DNA from: Shouchella shacheensis
GTDB taxonomy: Bacteria; Bacillota; Bacilli; Bacillales; Bacillaceae_D
Assembly (NCBI RefSeq): GCF_001484965.1
Contig: NZ_KQ947394.1
Coordinates: 1-64,000, forward strand
Direction: 5' to 3'
DNA: 64,000 nucleotides
In this document: piece after piece, positions 1-7,652 of the stretch
Layout: the number at the start of each line of letters is the position of its first letter
Position numbering within the stretch: the stretch's first letter is position 1
Notes under the pieces: model-generated
Seen by the model: the letters and a program-made list of their open reading frames with translations, nothing else
Databases searched by the model: none
Told to the model about the DNA's origin: nothing
Program-made: the position numbers and the translations under genes

Positions 1-49
1 ATCTGGCGGTCTGAAGAAACCTCGAGCGAGTGGGCGCCGGAGCTAGACA
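1..49 (+). repeat. 3'-UTR hairpin repeat, partial copy R0
   Basis: This is the 3' half of a repeat unit cut by the window edge. It is nearly identical to positions 251-299, ending in the family's terminal motif GGAGCTAGAC. It shows that the array of repeats continues to the left of the window. Confidence 0.8.
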
Positions 50-173
50 CCGAAAAGCGGCGGCGGGTCGAACAGGAGCGAGAATTTTGGAGACCTGACA
101 AAAGGAATCCCGGTTTTGGATTACGTTGTCGGGGCGAAAAATCTCGACGCTTCTACCCGCCGGAGCTAGACAA
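50..173 (+). repeat. 3'-UTR hairpin repeat, copy R1
   Basis: The unit begins CCGAAAAG and ends GGAGCTAGACAA, as do the other family members. It can fold into a long hairpin: GGCGGG near the 5' end pairs with CCCGCC near the 3' end, and CCTGACAA (94-101) pairs with TTGTCGGG (126-133). The gene it would follow lies outside the window on the left. Confidence 0.8.
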
Positions 174-175
174 TA

Positions 176-300
176 CCGAAATGCGCAGGCGCCCTGCTCA
201 CGAGCGACAAGTTCTGGAAGAACGGCAGGATCAAGTCGCTCTTTGACTTGATCTGGCGGTCTGAAGAAACCTCGAGCAAGTGGGCGCCGGAGCTAGACAA
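176..300 (+). repeat. 3'-UTR hairpin repeat, divergent copy R2
   Basis: The two ends match the family (CCGAAA at the start, GGAGCTAGACAA at the end), but the interior is almost unrelated in sequence. It still folds as a long hairpin: GGCGCCC (188-194) pairs with GGGCGCC (282-288), and GATCAAGTC (229-237) pairs perfectly with GACTTGATC (245-253). The partial copy at 1-49 is of this subtype. Confidence 0.75.
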
Positions 301-301
301 C

Positions 302-423
302 CCGAAATGCGCAGGCGGGTCGCTTAGAAGCGCGGATTTTGGAAGGCCTGCGCTAGAAATCCCGAACTTGGATTTCGGTGCAGGACTGAAAAATCCCGAG
401 CTTCTACTCGCGGGAGCTAGACA
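302..423 (+). repeat. 3'-UTR hairpin repeat, copy R3
   Basis: This is a full-length member with CCTGC (347-351) opposite GCAGG (380-384), GAAATCC opposite GGATTTC, and GGATTTT opposite AAAATCC. It directly abuts the terminator hairpin at 424-460. Open reading frames through it are a by-product of its composition and are not treated as genes. Confidence 0.8.
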
Positions 424-460
424 AAAAAAGGGCTGGCTTTGATAGTGAGTGAGCCAGCCC
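424..460 (-). terminator. Rho-independent terminator
   Basis: GGGCTGGCT (430-438) pairs with AGCCAGCCC (452-460). On the minus strand the stem is followed by a run of seven T, so it terminates transcripts arriving from the oxidoreductase gene on the right. On the plus strand there is no T run. Confidence 0.8.
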
Positions 461-565
461 AATAGCAGGTTCAATTGTTAAAAAGCAGGTAGGAACCTTC
501 AGGAAGTGTGTTCTTGCTCTACTCTCTGCCCCGCGCTTTTGACTTCCAACTCCAAGCGAGCACTC

Positions 566-1687
566 TTATCGTCCCTCAATTATCTCCATCTCAAGCTCAA
601 AGTCTTTCACGTACGCCTTGGGTGTCATGATTGCCTTTGCATCAAATGCGTCTAGGGGCAAGTTTTGTTCAACACGATGAGGCGTATCCGGGTTGGCAAG
701 TGCTTGACGAGCGATTGCTATAAAATCGCAGTGTCCCTTTTCAATGAGGGCAGACGCTTTATCGGGGTCCCCGAGTTCCCCACATGTGATCACGGGTTTT
801 TCAGCAAAGCGCTTAGCCGCCTGTGCCATCGTTATCGTCTCCGCACCGAATCCAGGTGTGCTTGCATCATCATCTGAAATGTGAATGTAATCGACGCTCG
901 TCTCCCCAAGCTTAGAAAAAATGATTTTTGCGTCGTTTTCACCTCCAGGCCATTTATACTCCCCATTTGTGGCCTTCATCTGCGAGATGCGGATGCCTAC
1001 CATCATGTTTGTCCCGACAGCCTCTCGTACTTCCTCAATGAGCTCTACGAGGAAGCGTACTCTGTTCTCAACGGAGCCTCCATACTCATCGTTACGCTGG
1101 TTGCTCACTTCCGACAGAAACTGATCCAACAAGTAGCCGTTCGCCCCGTGAAGCTCGATGCCATCAAACTCAGCGCTTGCTGCATGTTTGGCTGCTTGGA
1201 TAAAGCCAGCTTTCACCTCTCTGATCCCTTCTTTTGAAAGTTCCGTCGCGACAGGAAATTCTCCCTCTCCGCCATATACCTCTACTTTCTTGCTTGGTGG
1301 CGAAAATGGGGACGGGGCGACGGTCTCCTCGGTGTGATAGTTTCCTTGTGATTGGGCTCCGGCATGCATGAGCTGGGCAATGATTCTCGCACCGTGCTCT
1401 TTGACACTCCGAACAATGGGCTTCCATGCTTCCACATGCTTCATCGTGGCAAGACCGGCTTGATTTTCATAGCCCTGGCTATAAGAAGTATCGGGGTAAA
1501 TTCCTTCGGTAATCACCACTGCAAAGCCGCCTCTGGCGAATCGTTCATAATACTTATGCACACGCTCATTGGGCGTTCCATCCTTTTCAGAACTAACGCG
1601 TGTCATTGGCCCGACAATGTAGCGATTTTTCAAAATGTGATTGCTGATATGTTCTTGCGAAAATAGCGTCTCTGTATATCGATTCAT
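566..1687 (-). CDS. NADH:flavin oxidoreductase, old yellow enzyme family
   Basis: This 373-residue protein is an FMN-dependent TIM-barrel oxidoreductase of the old yellow enzyme family, which typically reduces activated alkenes such as enones, quinones or nitro compounds in the cytoplasm. The N-terminal strand KNRYIVGPMTRVSS and the motif IELHGANGYLLDQFLS followed by NDEYGGSVENR are family hallmarks. The substrate cannot be told from sequence. The start is set at 1687 because AAAGGTGAG lies just upstream; an ATG eight codons earlier has no good ribosome site. It is unlike the second family member at 46152 (namA), which has a different N-terminus. Transcription ends at the hairpin at 424-460. 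Confidence 0.88.
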   Translation of the reverse strand: MNRYTETLFSQEHISNHILKNRYIVGPMTRVSSEKDGTPNERVHKYYERFARGGFAVVITEGIYPDTSYSQGYENQAGLATMKHVEAWKPIVRSVKEHGARIIAQLMHAGAQSQGNYHTEETVAPSPFSPPSKKVEVYGGEGEFPVATELSKEGIREVKAGFIQAAKHAASAEFDGIELHGANGYLLDQFLSEVSNQRNDEYGGSVENRVRFLVELIEEVREAVGTNMMVGIRISQMKATNGEYKWPGGENDAKIIFSKLGETSVDYIHISDDDASTPGFGAETITMAQAAKRFAEKPVITCGELGDPDKASALIEKGHCDFIAIARQALANPDTPHRVEQNLPLDAFDAKAIMTPKAYVKDFELEMEIIEGR

Positions 1688-1890
1688 CTTTTTTCTCACC
1701 TTTCCTATCAAAAAAACCTCGACTTACTTTTTCCCTTTTTCAGCCCCGTTAAACATTTGGAGAGATTTGGTTGGAGCGATTCGTTCTTACTGTTTAGTTA
1801 AAATATACGCACAGGACCTTCCCTTTTTCTGAATTTGAGTTACAATAAAGAGATTGTGCGATGATTCTTAAGGAAAGGTCGTTGTGAAAA

Positions 1891-3123
1891 ATGGGTGAAA
1901 CTCCAACAGGAAAAAAACGGTTTGCACTGGCTTTTCTTCTAGGATCGCTTGCTGCTTTCGGGCCACTGACGATTGATATGTATTTGCCGAGCTTCCCTCA
2001 GATTGCCAGTGATCTAAACACGAGTGCTTCCCTTGTACAGCTTAGCCTCACCGCTTGCCTACTTGGGCTCGCGCTTGGTCAGCTCTTTATCGGACCGATG
2101 AGTGATGCTAAAGGCAGACGTACTCCACTCGTTGTGGCGATTATTTTGTATGTGGGGGCGTCGCTTCTCTGTGCGTTCGCACCAAACATCACTACTTTGA
2201 TTGTCGGGCGGTTTTTGCAGGGCTTCACCGCTTCAGCCGGTATCGTCATTTCTAGAGCCGTAGTCCGCGATATTTTTAGTGGAAGAGAATTAACCAAGTT
2301 CTTTGCACTACTCATGCTTATTAATGGTCTCGCTCCCATTCTTGCACCCGTCGTCGGTGGCGGAATTTTAACGTTTACCGATTGGAACGGCATTTTTTTG
2401 CTCCTAAGCATCATTGGGCTTCTCATGAGCGTCGTTGTGTTATGGAAGTTAAAGGAAACGTTGCCGCCGGAACATCGAGTGCCTAGCTCTATTGCGTATA
2501 CACTGAAAACGTTTGCTGATTTAGTCAAGGATCGCCGTTTTATGGGCTTTGCTTTGACGCAAGGATTCATGACGGCAGGAATCTTCGCTTATGTTTCGGG
2601 AACCCCTTTTGTGTACCAGGAAATCTACAATGTCTCTCCTCAAGTCTTCAGTCTTCTTTTTGCTCTCAATGGCCTTGGAATTATTGTTGGAACGCACTTA
2701 GTGGGACGCTACGCGGGGATTATTCCGGAGAGAACGTTCTTGCGTTTCGCTTTAATAATCGCTTCTTCTGGCGGTACACTGCTTTTAATCATGACCCTTC
2801 TTGAAGGGCCTCTACTTAGCATTGTTATCCCTGTCTTTTTATTTGTTTCCTGTATTGGAATGGTCGGTACAACGTCTTTCTCTCTTGCGATGGAGACGCA
2901 AGGACACCGAGCGGGCAGTGCCAGTGCCTTGCTTGGGTTGCTTCCGTTCTTATTAGGCGCCGCATCCGCCCCTCTCGTCGGGATTGCTGGTGAAGAGACA
3001 GCGGTGCCGATGGGGGCGATCATGTGCCTAGCAAGTGCGGCTGCGCTTCTGTCCTTTTTCATACTCGCCCGCGGCGGTGCGCCGGTTGACGAAGCAGAGC
3101 AGAGGAAAGAGAGCATTAAATAA
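1891..3123 (+). CDS. Bcr/CflA-type MFS drug exporter
   Basis: This 410-residue integral membrane protein belongs to the Bcr/CflA branch of the major facilitator superfamily (proton-driven efflux of drugs such as bicyclomycin or chloramphenicol). The opening GPLTIDMYLPSFPQIA in TM1 and the loop-2 signature GPMSDAKGRRTPL are diagnostic, and hydrophobic segments account for about 12 TM helices. The ATG at 1891 is preceded by AAGGAAAGG. It is transcribed alone, divergently from the flavin oxidoreductase, and followed by a hairpin at 3168-3206. The real substrate is unknown. Confidence 0.88.
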   Translation: MGETPTGKKRFALAFLLGSLAAFGPLTIDMYLPSFPQIASDLNTSASLVQLSLTACLLGLALGQLFIGPMSDAKGRRTPLVVAIILYVGASLLCAFAPNITTLIVGRFLQGFTASAGIVISRAVVRDIFSGRELTKFFALLMLINGLAPILAPVVGGGILTFTDWNGIFLLLSIIGLLMSVVVLWKLKETLPPEHRVPSSIAYTLKTFADLVKDRRFMGFALTQGFMTAGIFAYVSGTPFVYQEIYNVSPQVFSLLFALNGLGIIVGTHLVGRYAGIIPERTFLRFALIIASSGGTLLLIMTLLEGPLLSIVIPVFLFVSCIGMVGTTSFSLAMETQGHRAGSASALLGLLPFLLGAASAPLVGIAGEETAVPMGAIMCLASAAALLSFFILARGGAPVDEAEQRKESIK

Positions 3124-3167
3124 GCAGTGAGCATATCAATGCTCTATACGGGCAAAAAAAAGAGGGA

Positions 3168-3206
3168 ACCCTTCAGCGAAAGCCTCCCCTGAAGGCATTT
3201 TATTTT
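3168..3206 (+). terminator. Terminator of the MFS gene
   Basis: CCTTCAG (3170-3176) pairs with CTGAAGG (3189-3195) and is followed by a T-rich tract. It lies between the exporter and map. Confidence 0.65.
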
Positions 3207-3232
3207 GGTATTAACGGGAAAGTGGTGAAGAA

Positions 3233-3982
3233 ATGATTACCTTGAAATCCGAACGAGAAATACAGCTCATGCACGAGGCAGGAAAATTGATGGCTTCCTG
3301 TCATTTGGAAATCGCTGAGCTGATTAAGCCCGGAGTCACGACGCATGACATTGATCAATTCGTCGAACGCTTCTTGAAGAAACACGGGGCCACCCCCGAA
3401 CAAAAAGGCTTCAATGGCTATGAATACGCCACCTGCGCCTCCGTTAACGATGAGATCTGTCACGGCTTTCCTCGAAAAGAGCCTCTGAAAAACGGAGACA
3501 TTGTCACGATTGATTCCGTCTTCAACCTTAACGGCGGCCTGGCTGACTCCGCGTGGACCTACGCCGTTGGAGAGATTGACAAAACCGCTCAAGACTTGTT
3601 AGATGTGACTTACGAGAGCCTCTATAAAGGGATTGAGCAAGCCCAGGTGGGCAACCGCCTCGGTGACATTGGGCATGCCATTCAATCTTACGCAGAACCG
3701 AAAGGCTATTCCATTGTTCGTGATTTCACCGGCCACGGCATTGGCCCGACGCTTCATGAACCCCCTCAAGTCTTGCACTACGGGGCAAAAGGACGTGGGC
3801 TCCGCCTTCGTGAAGGCATGGTCATCACCATTGAGCCGATGGTAAATATCGGACGCTACAACAGCAAGATGGACGCAAACGGCTGGACCGCGCGGACGTC
3901 CGACGGAACGCTTTCCGCTCAGTATGAGCATACACTGGCGATTACGAAGGATGGACCGATTTTGTTGACGGATCAGGATTAA
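3233..3982 (+). CDS. map: Methionine aminopeptidase, type I
   Basis: This 249-residue enzyme removes the initiator methionine from new proteins using a dinuclear metal site. The ligand and catalytic positions are visible: His in ICHGFPRKEP, the two Asp in TIDSVFNLNGGLADS, His in GHGIGPTLHEPP, Glu in MVITIEPMVN, and Glu in AQYEHTLAIT. The length matches the stand-alone second methionine aminopeptidase of Bacillus (YflG/MapB type) rather than the copy usually found in the ribosomal protein operon, so a paralogue elsewhere is likely (inference). It is monocistronic, and its TAA is followed immediately by repeat copy R4. Confidence 0.95.
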   Translation: MITLKSEREIQLMHEAGKLMASCHLEIAELIKPGVTTHDIDQFVERFLKKHGATPEQKGFNGYEYATCASVNDEICHGFPRKEPLKNGDIVTIDSVFNLNGGLADSAWTYAVGEIDKTAQDLLDVTYESLYKGIEQAQVGNRLGDIGHAIQSYAEPKGYSIVRDFTGHGIGPTLHEPPQVLHYGAKGRGLRLREGMVITIEPMVNIGRYNSKMDANGWTARTSDGTLSAQYEHTLAITKDGPILLTDQD

Positions 3983-3983
3983 T

Positions 3984-4108
3984 CCGAAAAGCGCAGGAGG
4001 GTCGCTCAGAAGCGCAAATTTTGGAGGGCCTGACAAACGAAATCCGACCTTAGATTTCGTTGTTAGGGCTGAAAAATCTTGACGCTTCTACCCGCCGGAG
4101 CTAGACAA
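3984..4108 (+). repeat. 3'-UTR hairpin repeat, copy R4
   Basis: It starts one base after the map stop codon. Hairpin arms: CCTGACAA (4029-4036) with TTGTTAGG (4060-4067), ACGAAATC (4037-4044) with GATTTCGT (4053-4060), and AGAAGC with GCTTCT further out. The sequence differs from R9 at these arm positions on both sides, keeping the pairing. Confidence 0.85.
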
Positions 4109-4109
4109 T

Positions 4110-4153
4110 CCGAAAAGCGCAGGAGGGTCGCTCAGAAGCGAGGAGCTAGACAA
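4110..4153 (+). repeat. Shortened repeat copy R5
   Basis: It joins the first 30 or so bases of the family (CCGAAAAGCGCAGGAGGG...) directly to the last 13 (GGAGCTAGACAA), with the hairpin core missing. The first part is identical to R4, so it looks like an internal deletion of a tandem second copy. Confidence 0.7.
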
Positions 4154-4157
4154 ACCG

Positions 4158-4200
4158 CAAAACACCGACGTGGGAAGCAGTCCCTCGCCGGTGTTTTTTA
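4158..4200. terminator. Bidirectional terminator between map and a GNAT gene
   Basis: AACACCGACG (4161-4170) pairs with CGCCGGTGTT (4186-4195); T6 follows on the plus strand, and the minus side reads into AAAACACCG. It serves the convergent map and acetyltransferase genes. The GNAT stop codon (4198-4200) is embedded in its T tract. Confidence 0.8.
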
Positions 4201-4653
4201 GTATAGATCCTGTGACAAGCGAATCATATCGCGACACTGAATGTCGTCCTCCACAATCTCCTCGTCGTAGTGTCGAACAAAGAAATCAACATCGATGCCC
4301 ACCATGCGAAAGCCGCATTTTTGGTAAAGGGCGAGCTGTCCCATGCCTGAATTCCCCGTCCCGACCTCGATCGTTGCAAACCCCATGGCACGAGCGCTGG
4401 ACACTGCGTGCCTTACAAGCGCTTTGCCGATTCCTTTGCCGTGCTCGCGCGGAGTGACGGCAACACTCGCAAGCTCTACTGTGCCCGGACGAGTTGGGAG
4501 AAGAACATACTGCCCCACAACCTCCCCATCCACTTCGGCAACCATACAAGTTCCGCGGGCTGCGTACTCCCTCACCAGTTTTTCATTTGGGTCAGCAAGC
4601 AGTAGCAAATCCAAGGGCAACGTTTCTTCGTTCTTAAGCGCGCGTATCTCCAT
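4198..4653 (-). CDS. GNAT family N-acetyltransferase
   Basis: This 151-residue protein has the acetyl-CoA binding pattern of GNAT enzymes (GKGIGKALVRHAVSSARAMG, motif A) and the following strand AtIEVGTGNSGMGQLALYQKCGFRMVG. The acceptor substrate is unknown. It begins four bases after the stop of the upstream aminotransferase, so the two are probably co-transcribed and translationally coupled. Confidence 0.85.
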   Translation of the reverse strand: MEIRALKNEETLPLDLLLLADPNEKLVREYAARGTCMVAEVDGEVVGQYVLLPTRPGTVELASVAVTPREHGKGIGKALVRHAVSSARAMGFATIEVGTGNSGMGQLALYQKCGFRMVGIDVDFFVRHYDEEIVEDDIQCRDMIRLSQDLY

Positions 4654-4656
4654 TCC

Positions 4657-5943
4657 TTACTTTTCCCCTAGCAATTTTTTGATGCTAGCGATCTCCACAC
4701 ACACACAGAAAACGTTCATGGCTTTCTCAAGCTCAGTGGTGGAAGGGAAGGTTGGCGCAATTCGGATGTTGCGGTCTTTTGGGTCTATGCCATAAGGGAA
4801 GGTCGCCCCTGCTCCGGTTAGCTTCACTCCTGCTTCCCCAGCCATGTCCACGACCTCTTTGGCACAGCCCTTAAGTGTATCAAGGCTAATGAAGTACCCG
4901 CCGTTTGGTTCCGACCAAGAAACGATGCCTTTGCCCCCTAAGTTTCTGCGAAAGGCTTCGAGCACCTGATCAAACTTAGGCTTAACCACCGCAGCGTGTT
5001 TGTTCATATGTGCCTCGATGGACTCTACTTCTTCAAAGAAGCGGACGTGACGAAGCTGATTGATCTTATCAGAACCAATCGTTTGTGCGGCAAGCTGCTT
5101 GCGAAGAAACTCTAAATTCTCCGCACTTGCGGCCATCACTGCTACTCCTGCCCCTGGAAAGGTCATTTTCGATGTGGAGGCAAACATGAATACGCGGTCA
5201 GCATTTCCGGCCTCTTTGGCTGCAGCAAGTAGATTTTTAAGCTGGTCTGGCTGTTCTGTTAGATGATGGACGGTATAGGCATCATCCCAGAAAATACGAA
5301 AATCATTCGCCTTTGTTTCCATTGTCGCAAAGCGGTCAACGACCTCGTCAGAGTACGTAATTCCATGCGGATTGCTATATTTCGGCACGCACCATATTCC
5401 TTTGATCGCCTCGTCCTCTGCCACGAGCCTTTCCACTTGATCCATGTTCGGACCTTCTGGCGTCATCTCGACATTGATCATTTCAATATTAAAAAGTTCA
5501 CAGATGCCAAAATGCCGATCATACCCTGGGGTCGGGCAAAGGAACTTCACGTTTGGTAGCTGAACCCATGGCCTCTCACTTCCTTTGACACCGTGAAACA
5601 TGGCGCGGGCCACCGCATCATGCATTAAGCTTAAACTTGAGTTCCCACCTACGAGGATTTCTTCCGGGCCCACACCGAGCAGTTCCGCAAAAAGTTTTTT
5701 TGCTTCAGGGATCCCATCCAACTGCCCGTAGTTACGAATATCGACACCGTTCTCTGTCTCCATCGGTGACGTCGATGAAAGCACGTCCAGCATTTCCATT
5801 GACAACTCAAGCTGCTCAGGGCAAGGCTTTCCTCGAGACATGTCTAGGCTCAAATTCTCTTCTTTGAATCGTCCGTAGGTCTTTTCCAAGTGTTCTAGTC
5901 GTTCGTTTAATTCGCGTACAGATAATGCTTCTAACTCACTCAC
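4657..5943 (-). CDS. PLP-dependent aminotransferase, class Ic aspartate type
   Basis: This 428-residue fold-type I aminotransferase resembles the 'Aminotran_MocR' group (class Ic aspartate aminotransferases, as in Corynebacterium). The PLP-binding lysine is in FASTSKMTFPGAG, with the substrate arginine region near PKDRNIRIAPTFP and the NPHGIT turn before it. The likely reaction is aspartate + 2-oxoglutarate to oxaloacetate + glutamate (family knowledge). The GTG start at 5943 follows GGGAGAG. It lies between ilvE and the GNAT gene on the same strand, suggesting an amino-acid metabolism cluster. Confidence 0.88.
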   Translation of the reverse strand: MSELEALSVRELNERLEHLEKTYGRFKEENLSLDMSRGKPCPEQLELSMEMLDVLSSTSPMETENGVDIRNYGQLDGIPEAKKLFAELLGVGPEEILVGGNSSLSLMHDAVARAMFHGVKGSERPWVQLPNVKFLCPTPGYDRHFGICELFNIEMINVEMTPEGPNMDQVERLVAEDEAIKGIWCVPKYSNPHGITYSDEVVDRFATMETKANDFRIFWDDAYTVHHLTEQPDQLKNLLAAAKEAGNADRVFMFASTSKMTFPGAGVAVMAASAENLEFLRKQLAAQTIGSDKINQLRHVRFFEEVESIEAHMNKHAAVVKPKFDQVLEAFRRNLGGKGIVSWSEPNGGYFISLDTLKGCAKEVVDMAGEAGVKLTGAGATFPYGIDPKDRNIRIAPTFPSTTELEKAMNVFCVCVEIASIKKLLGEK

Positions 5944-6054
5944 AATCGTTCATCTCTCCCTCTCAACTGCCTGCTTATTTTAACGTAGCTCTTGCTATTG
6001 TAGCCCAGTTCCGCCCTTTTGTTAAATCGAATATTCACCCATTCTGCGAGCTTC

Positions 6055-6095
6055 GTCTCTCTGAGAACGCAGAGAGACGGCTCAACCCGTGAGCC
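6055..6095. other. Two adjacent perfect hairpins upstream of the aminotransferase
   Basis: GTCTCTCTG (6055-6063) pairs exactly with CAGAGAGAC (6070-6078), and GGCTCA (6079-6084) pairs with TGAGCC (6090-6095). They sit in the 163-bp gap between ilvE and the class Ic aminotransferase. There is no T run, so they may be an inefficient terminator, a processing site or an RNA-stability element. Confidence 0.5.
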
Positions 6096-6106
6096 CTTTG
6101 AATTCT

Positions 6107-7198
6107 TTATAGGACGACCTCTTTTGTTGCAATGGTCTGTGTCCATCCATACGGATCGGGAAGCTCGCCGGTTTGAATCCCAGTGACCGTTTCGTATAAA
6201 CGACTGGCTAGCGTTCCAGTCTCCCGGTTATTGATCACATACTCCTTTTCTTCCCACTGGAGCACACCCACAGGTGAAATGACGGCTGCTGTACCTGTGC
6301 CAAACACCTCTTCAAGCGTGCCGCTACGATGGGCGCCGATAATCTCATCGATGGAAATCCTTCGTTCATGAACAGGGATCTGCCAGTCGTGAAGAAGTTC
6401 CAGCACACTCTTTCTAGTAATGCCTGGAAGAATGCTGCCATTTAACATCGGGGTGTGTACCTCTCCATTGATTTTAAAGAAAACGTTCATACTGCCAACC
6501 TCTTCAATGAATTTCTTCTCTATGCCATCCAGCCAGAGAACTTGTGACTTGTTGCTCGCCGTGGCTCGCTCCTGAGCTTTAAAGGAGGCAGCGTAGTTCC
6601 CTCCTGTCTTGGCCTCCCCGGTCCCCCCCCGAGAAGCGCGCGAATACTCATCTTCCACGAGAATTCCCACGGGATCCATGCCTTCTTCATAGTACGCGCC
6701 TACTGGCGACAGAATGATTATGAACTTATAAGCATACGAAGGAATGACCCCGATTTTCGTCTCTGTTGCAATGATAAAAGGGCGAATATAAAGCGACGTC
6801 CCCACTTCCCTCGGGATCCACTCTTTATCAACACTAATGAGCTCTTTAAGATACGCAAGCATCTGCGCTTCATCCACTGGCGGAATGCTCAAGCGATCAT
6901 TCGAGCGATTGAGTCTGGCGAGATTCTCCTCCGGTCGAAAAAGACGGATCTCCCCGTCGCTCCCATGATACGCCTTTAGCCCTTCAAACACCGTCTGACC
7001 ATAGTGAAAAACTTTGGCGGCAGGATCGATCGTAATCGGCTGATAGGGGATAATTCGTGGACAGTACCAGCCTTGGTCTTCTGTATAGTCCATCACAAAC
7101 ATGTGATCCGTAAAATAGGTACCAAAGCCCAGCTCGTCTGCCTCTGGCTTTGGCTTTCCATGAACACTTTTCATCACTTCCAACATCTGCTTTGCCAT
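6107..7198 (-). CDS. ilvE: Branched-chain amino acid aminotransferase
   Basis: This 363-residue fold-type IV PLP enzyme interconverts leucine, isoleucine and valine with their 2-oxo acids. Hallmarks include YGQTVFEGLKAY, the PLP-lysine region GGNYAASFKAQ, and the GTAAVISPVG phosphate-binding loop near the C-terminus. The length fits bacterial BCAT of the YbgE/YwaA type. The ATG at 7198 is preceded by AAAGAGGCGG. A strong sigma-A promoter lies at 7264-7292. No T-box or CodY site was recognised upstream. Confidence 0.95.
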   Translation of the reverse strand: MAKQMLEVMKSVHGKPKPEADELGFGTYFTDHMFVMDYTEDQGWYCPRIIPYQPITIDPAAKVFHYGQTVFEGLKAYHGSDGEIRLFRPEENLARLNRSNDRLSIPPVDEAQMLAYLKELISVDKEWIPREVGTSLYIRPFIIATETKIGVIPSYAYKFIIILSPVGAYYEEGMDPVGILVEDEYSRASRGGTGEAKTGGNYAASFKAQERATASNKSQVLWLDGIEKKFIEEVGSMNVFFKINGEVHTPMLNGSILPGITRKSVLELLHDWQIPVHERRISIDEIIGAHRSGTLEEVFGTGTAAVISPVGVLQWEEKEYVINNRETGTLASRLYETVTGIQTGELPDPYGWTQTIATKEVVL

Positions 7199-7263
7199 TA
7201 ACGTCCGCCTCTTTCCTCTTGTCTCTCCTAGATTCCTAGTGCTTCTTTTAATGAGTCGAAACT

Positions 7264-7292
7264 ATTGTACACCTAGTTGTCAGATAAGTCAA
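7264..7292 (-). promoter_or_regulatory. Sigma-A promoter of ilvE
   Basis: Read on the minus strand: -35 TTGACT (7287-7292), 17-bp spacer, -10 TACAAT (7264-7269), about 65 bp before the ilvE start. Confidence 0.75.
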
Positions 7293-7501
7293 TCTATGTT
7301 TATTATGAATGGACAGTTGTCTACACAATAAAAATAGTTCTCTCTCCGTTTGTCTCATCCGGGCAGGCCTGTCTCTCGTCATGAAATGAACGGTTTAGTT
7401 GTGAAAATCCGGTTTCCGATTTTTATCCTTTCTCTCAGTAGCTCCAGCCAATCTTTTTCTATAAAATGATCGTAAGAGGCCTATCGGAGGGAGAGGATAC
7501 T

Positions 7502-7615
7502 ATGGAAACAAGTCGAACGTTCTGGGTGATCATCCTTATTTTTCTCGCCGCAGCTGCTGTTTTGATTTTTACTAGGGACACCCCACCTACAATTCTAGAT
7601 CAGTTTTTTCGATAG
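7502..7615 (+). CDS. Small single-pass membrane protein, 37 residues
   Basis: A short reading frame with a strong ribosome site (GGAGGGAGAGG) starts at 7502. The peptide has a short polar N-terminus, one hydrophobic helix of about 18 residues (residues 7-24, rich in I, L, A, V) and a polar tail with RDTPPT. No family was recognised. It lies 37 bp before the Rossmann-fold gene and is probably co-transcribed with it. Confidence 0.6.
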   Translation: METSRTFWVIILIFLAAAAVLIFTRDTPPTILDQFFR

Positions 7616-7652
7616 TCTTGCATTGGCCAAAAGAAGAAGAGGAGTGATCAGA

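Noticed and set aside
1-442. Open reading frames that run through the repeat units, for example one with a GRPALEIPNLDFG-like peptide
   Set aside because: The frames follow from the repeat composition; several strands and frames are open, there are no ribosome sites, and the covarying hairpin structure explains the sequence better.
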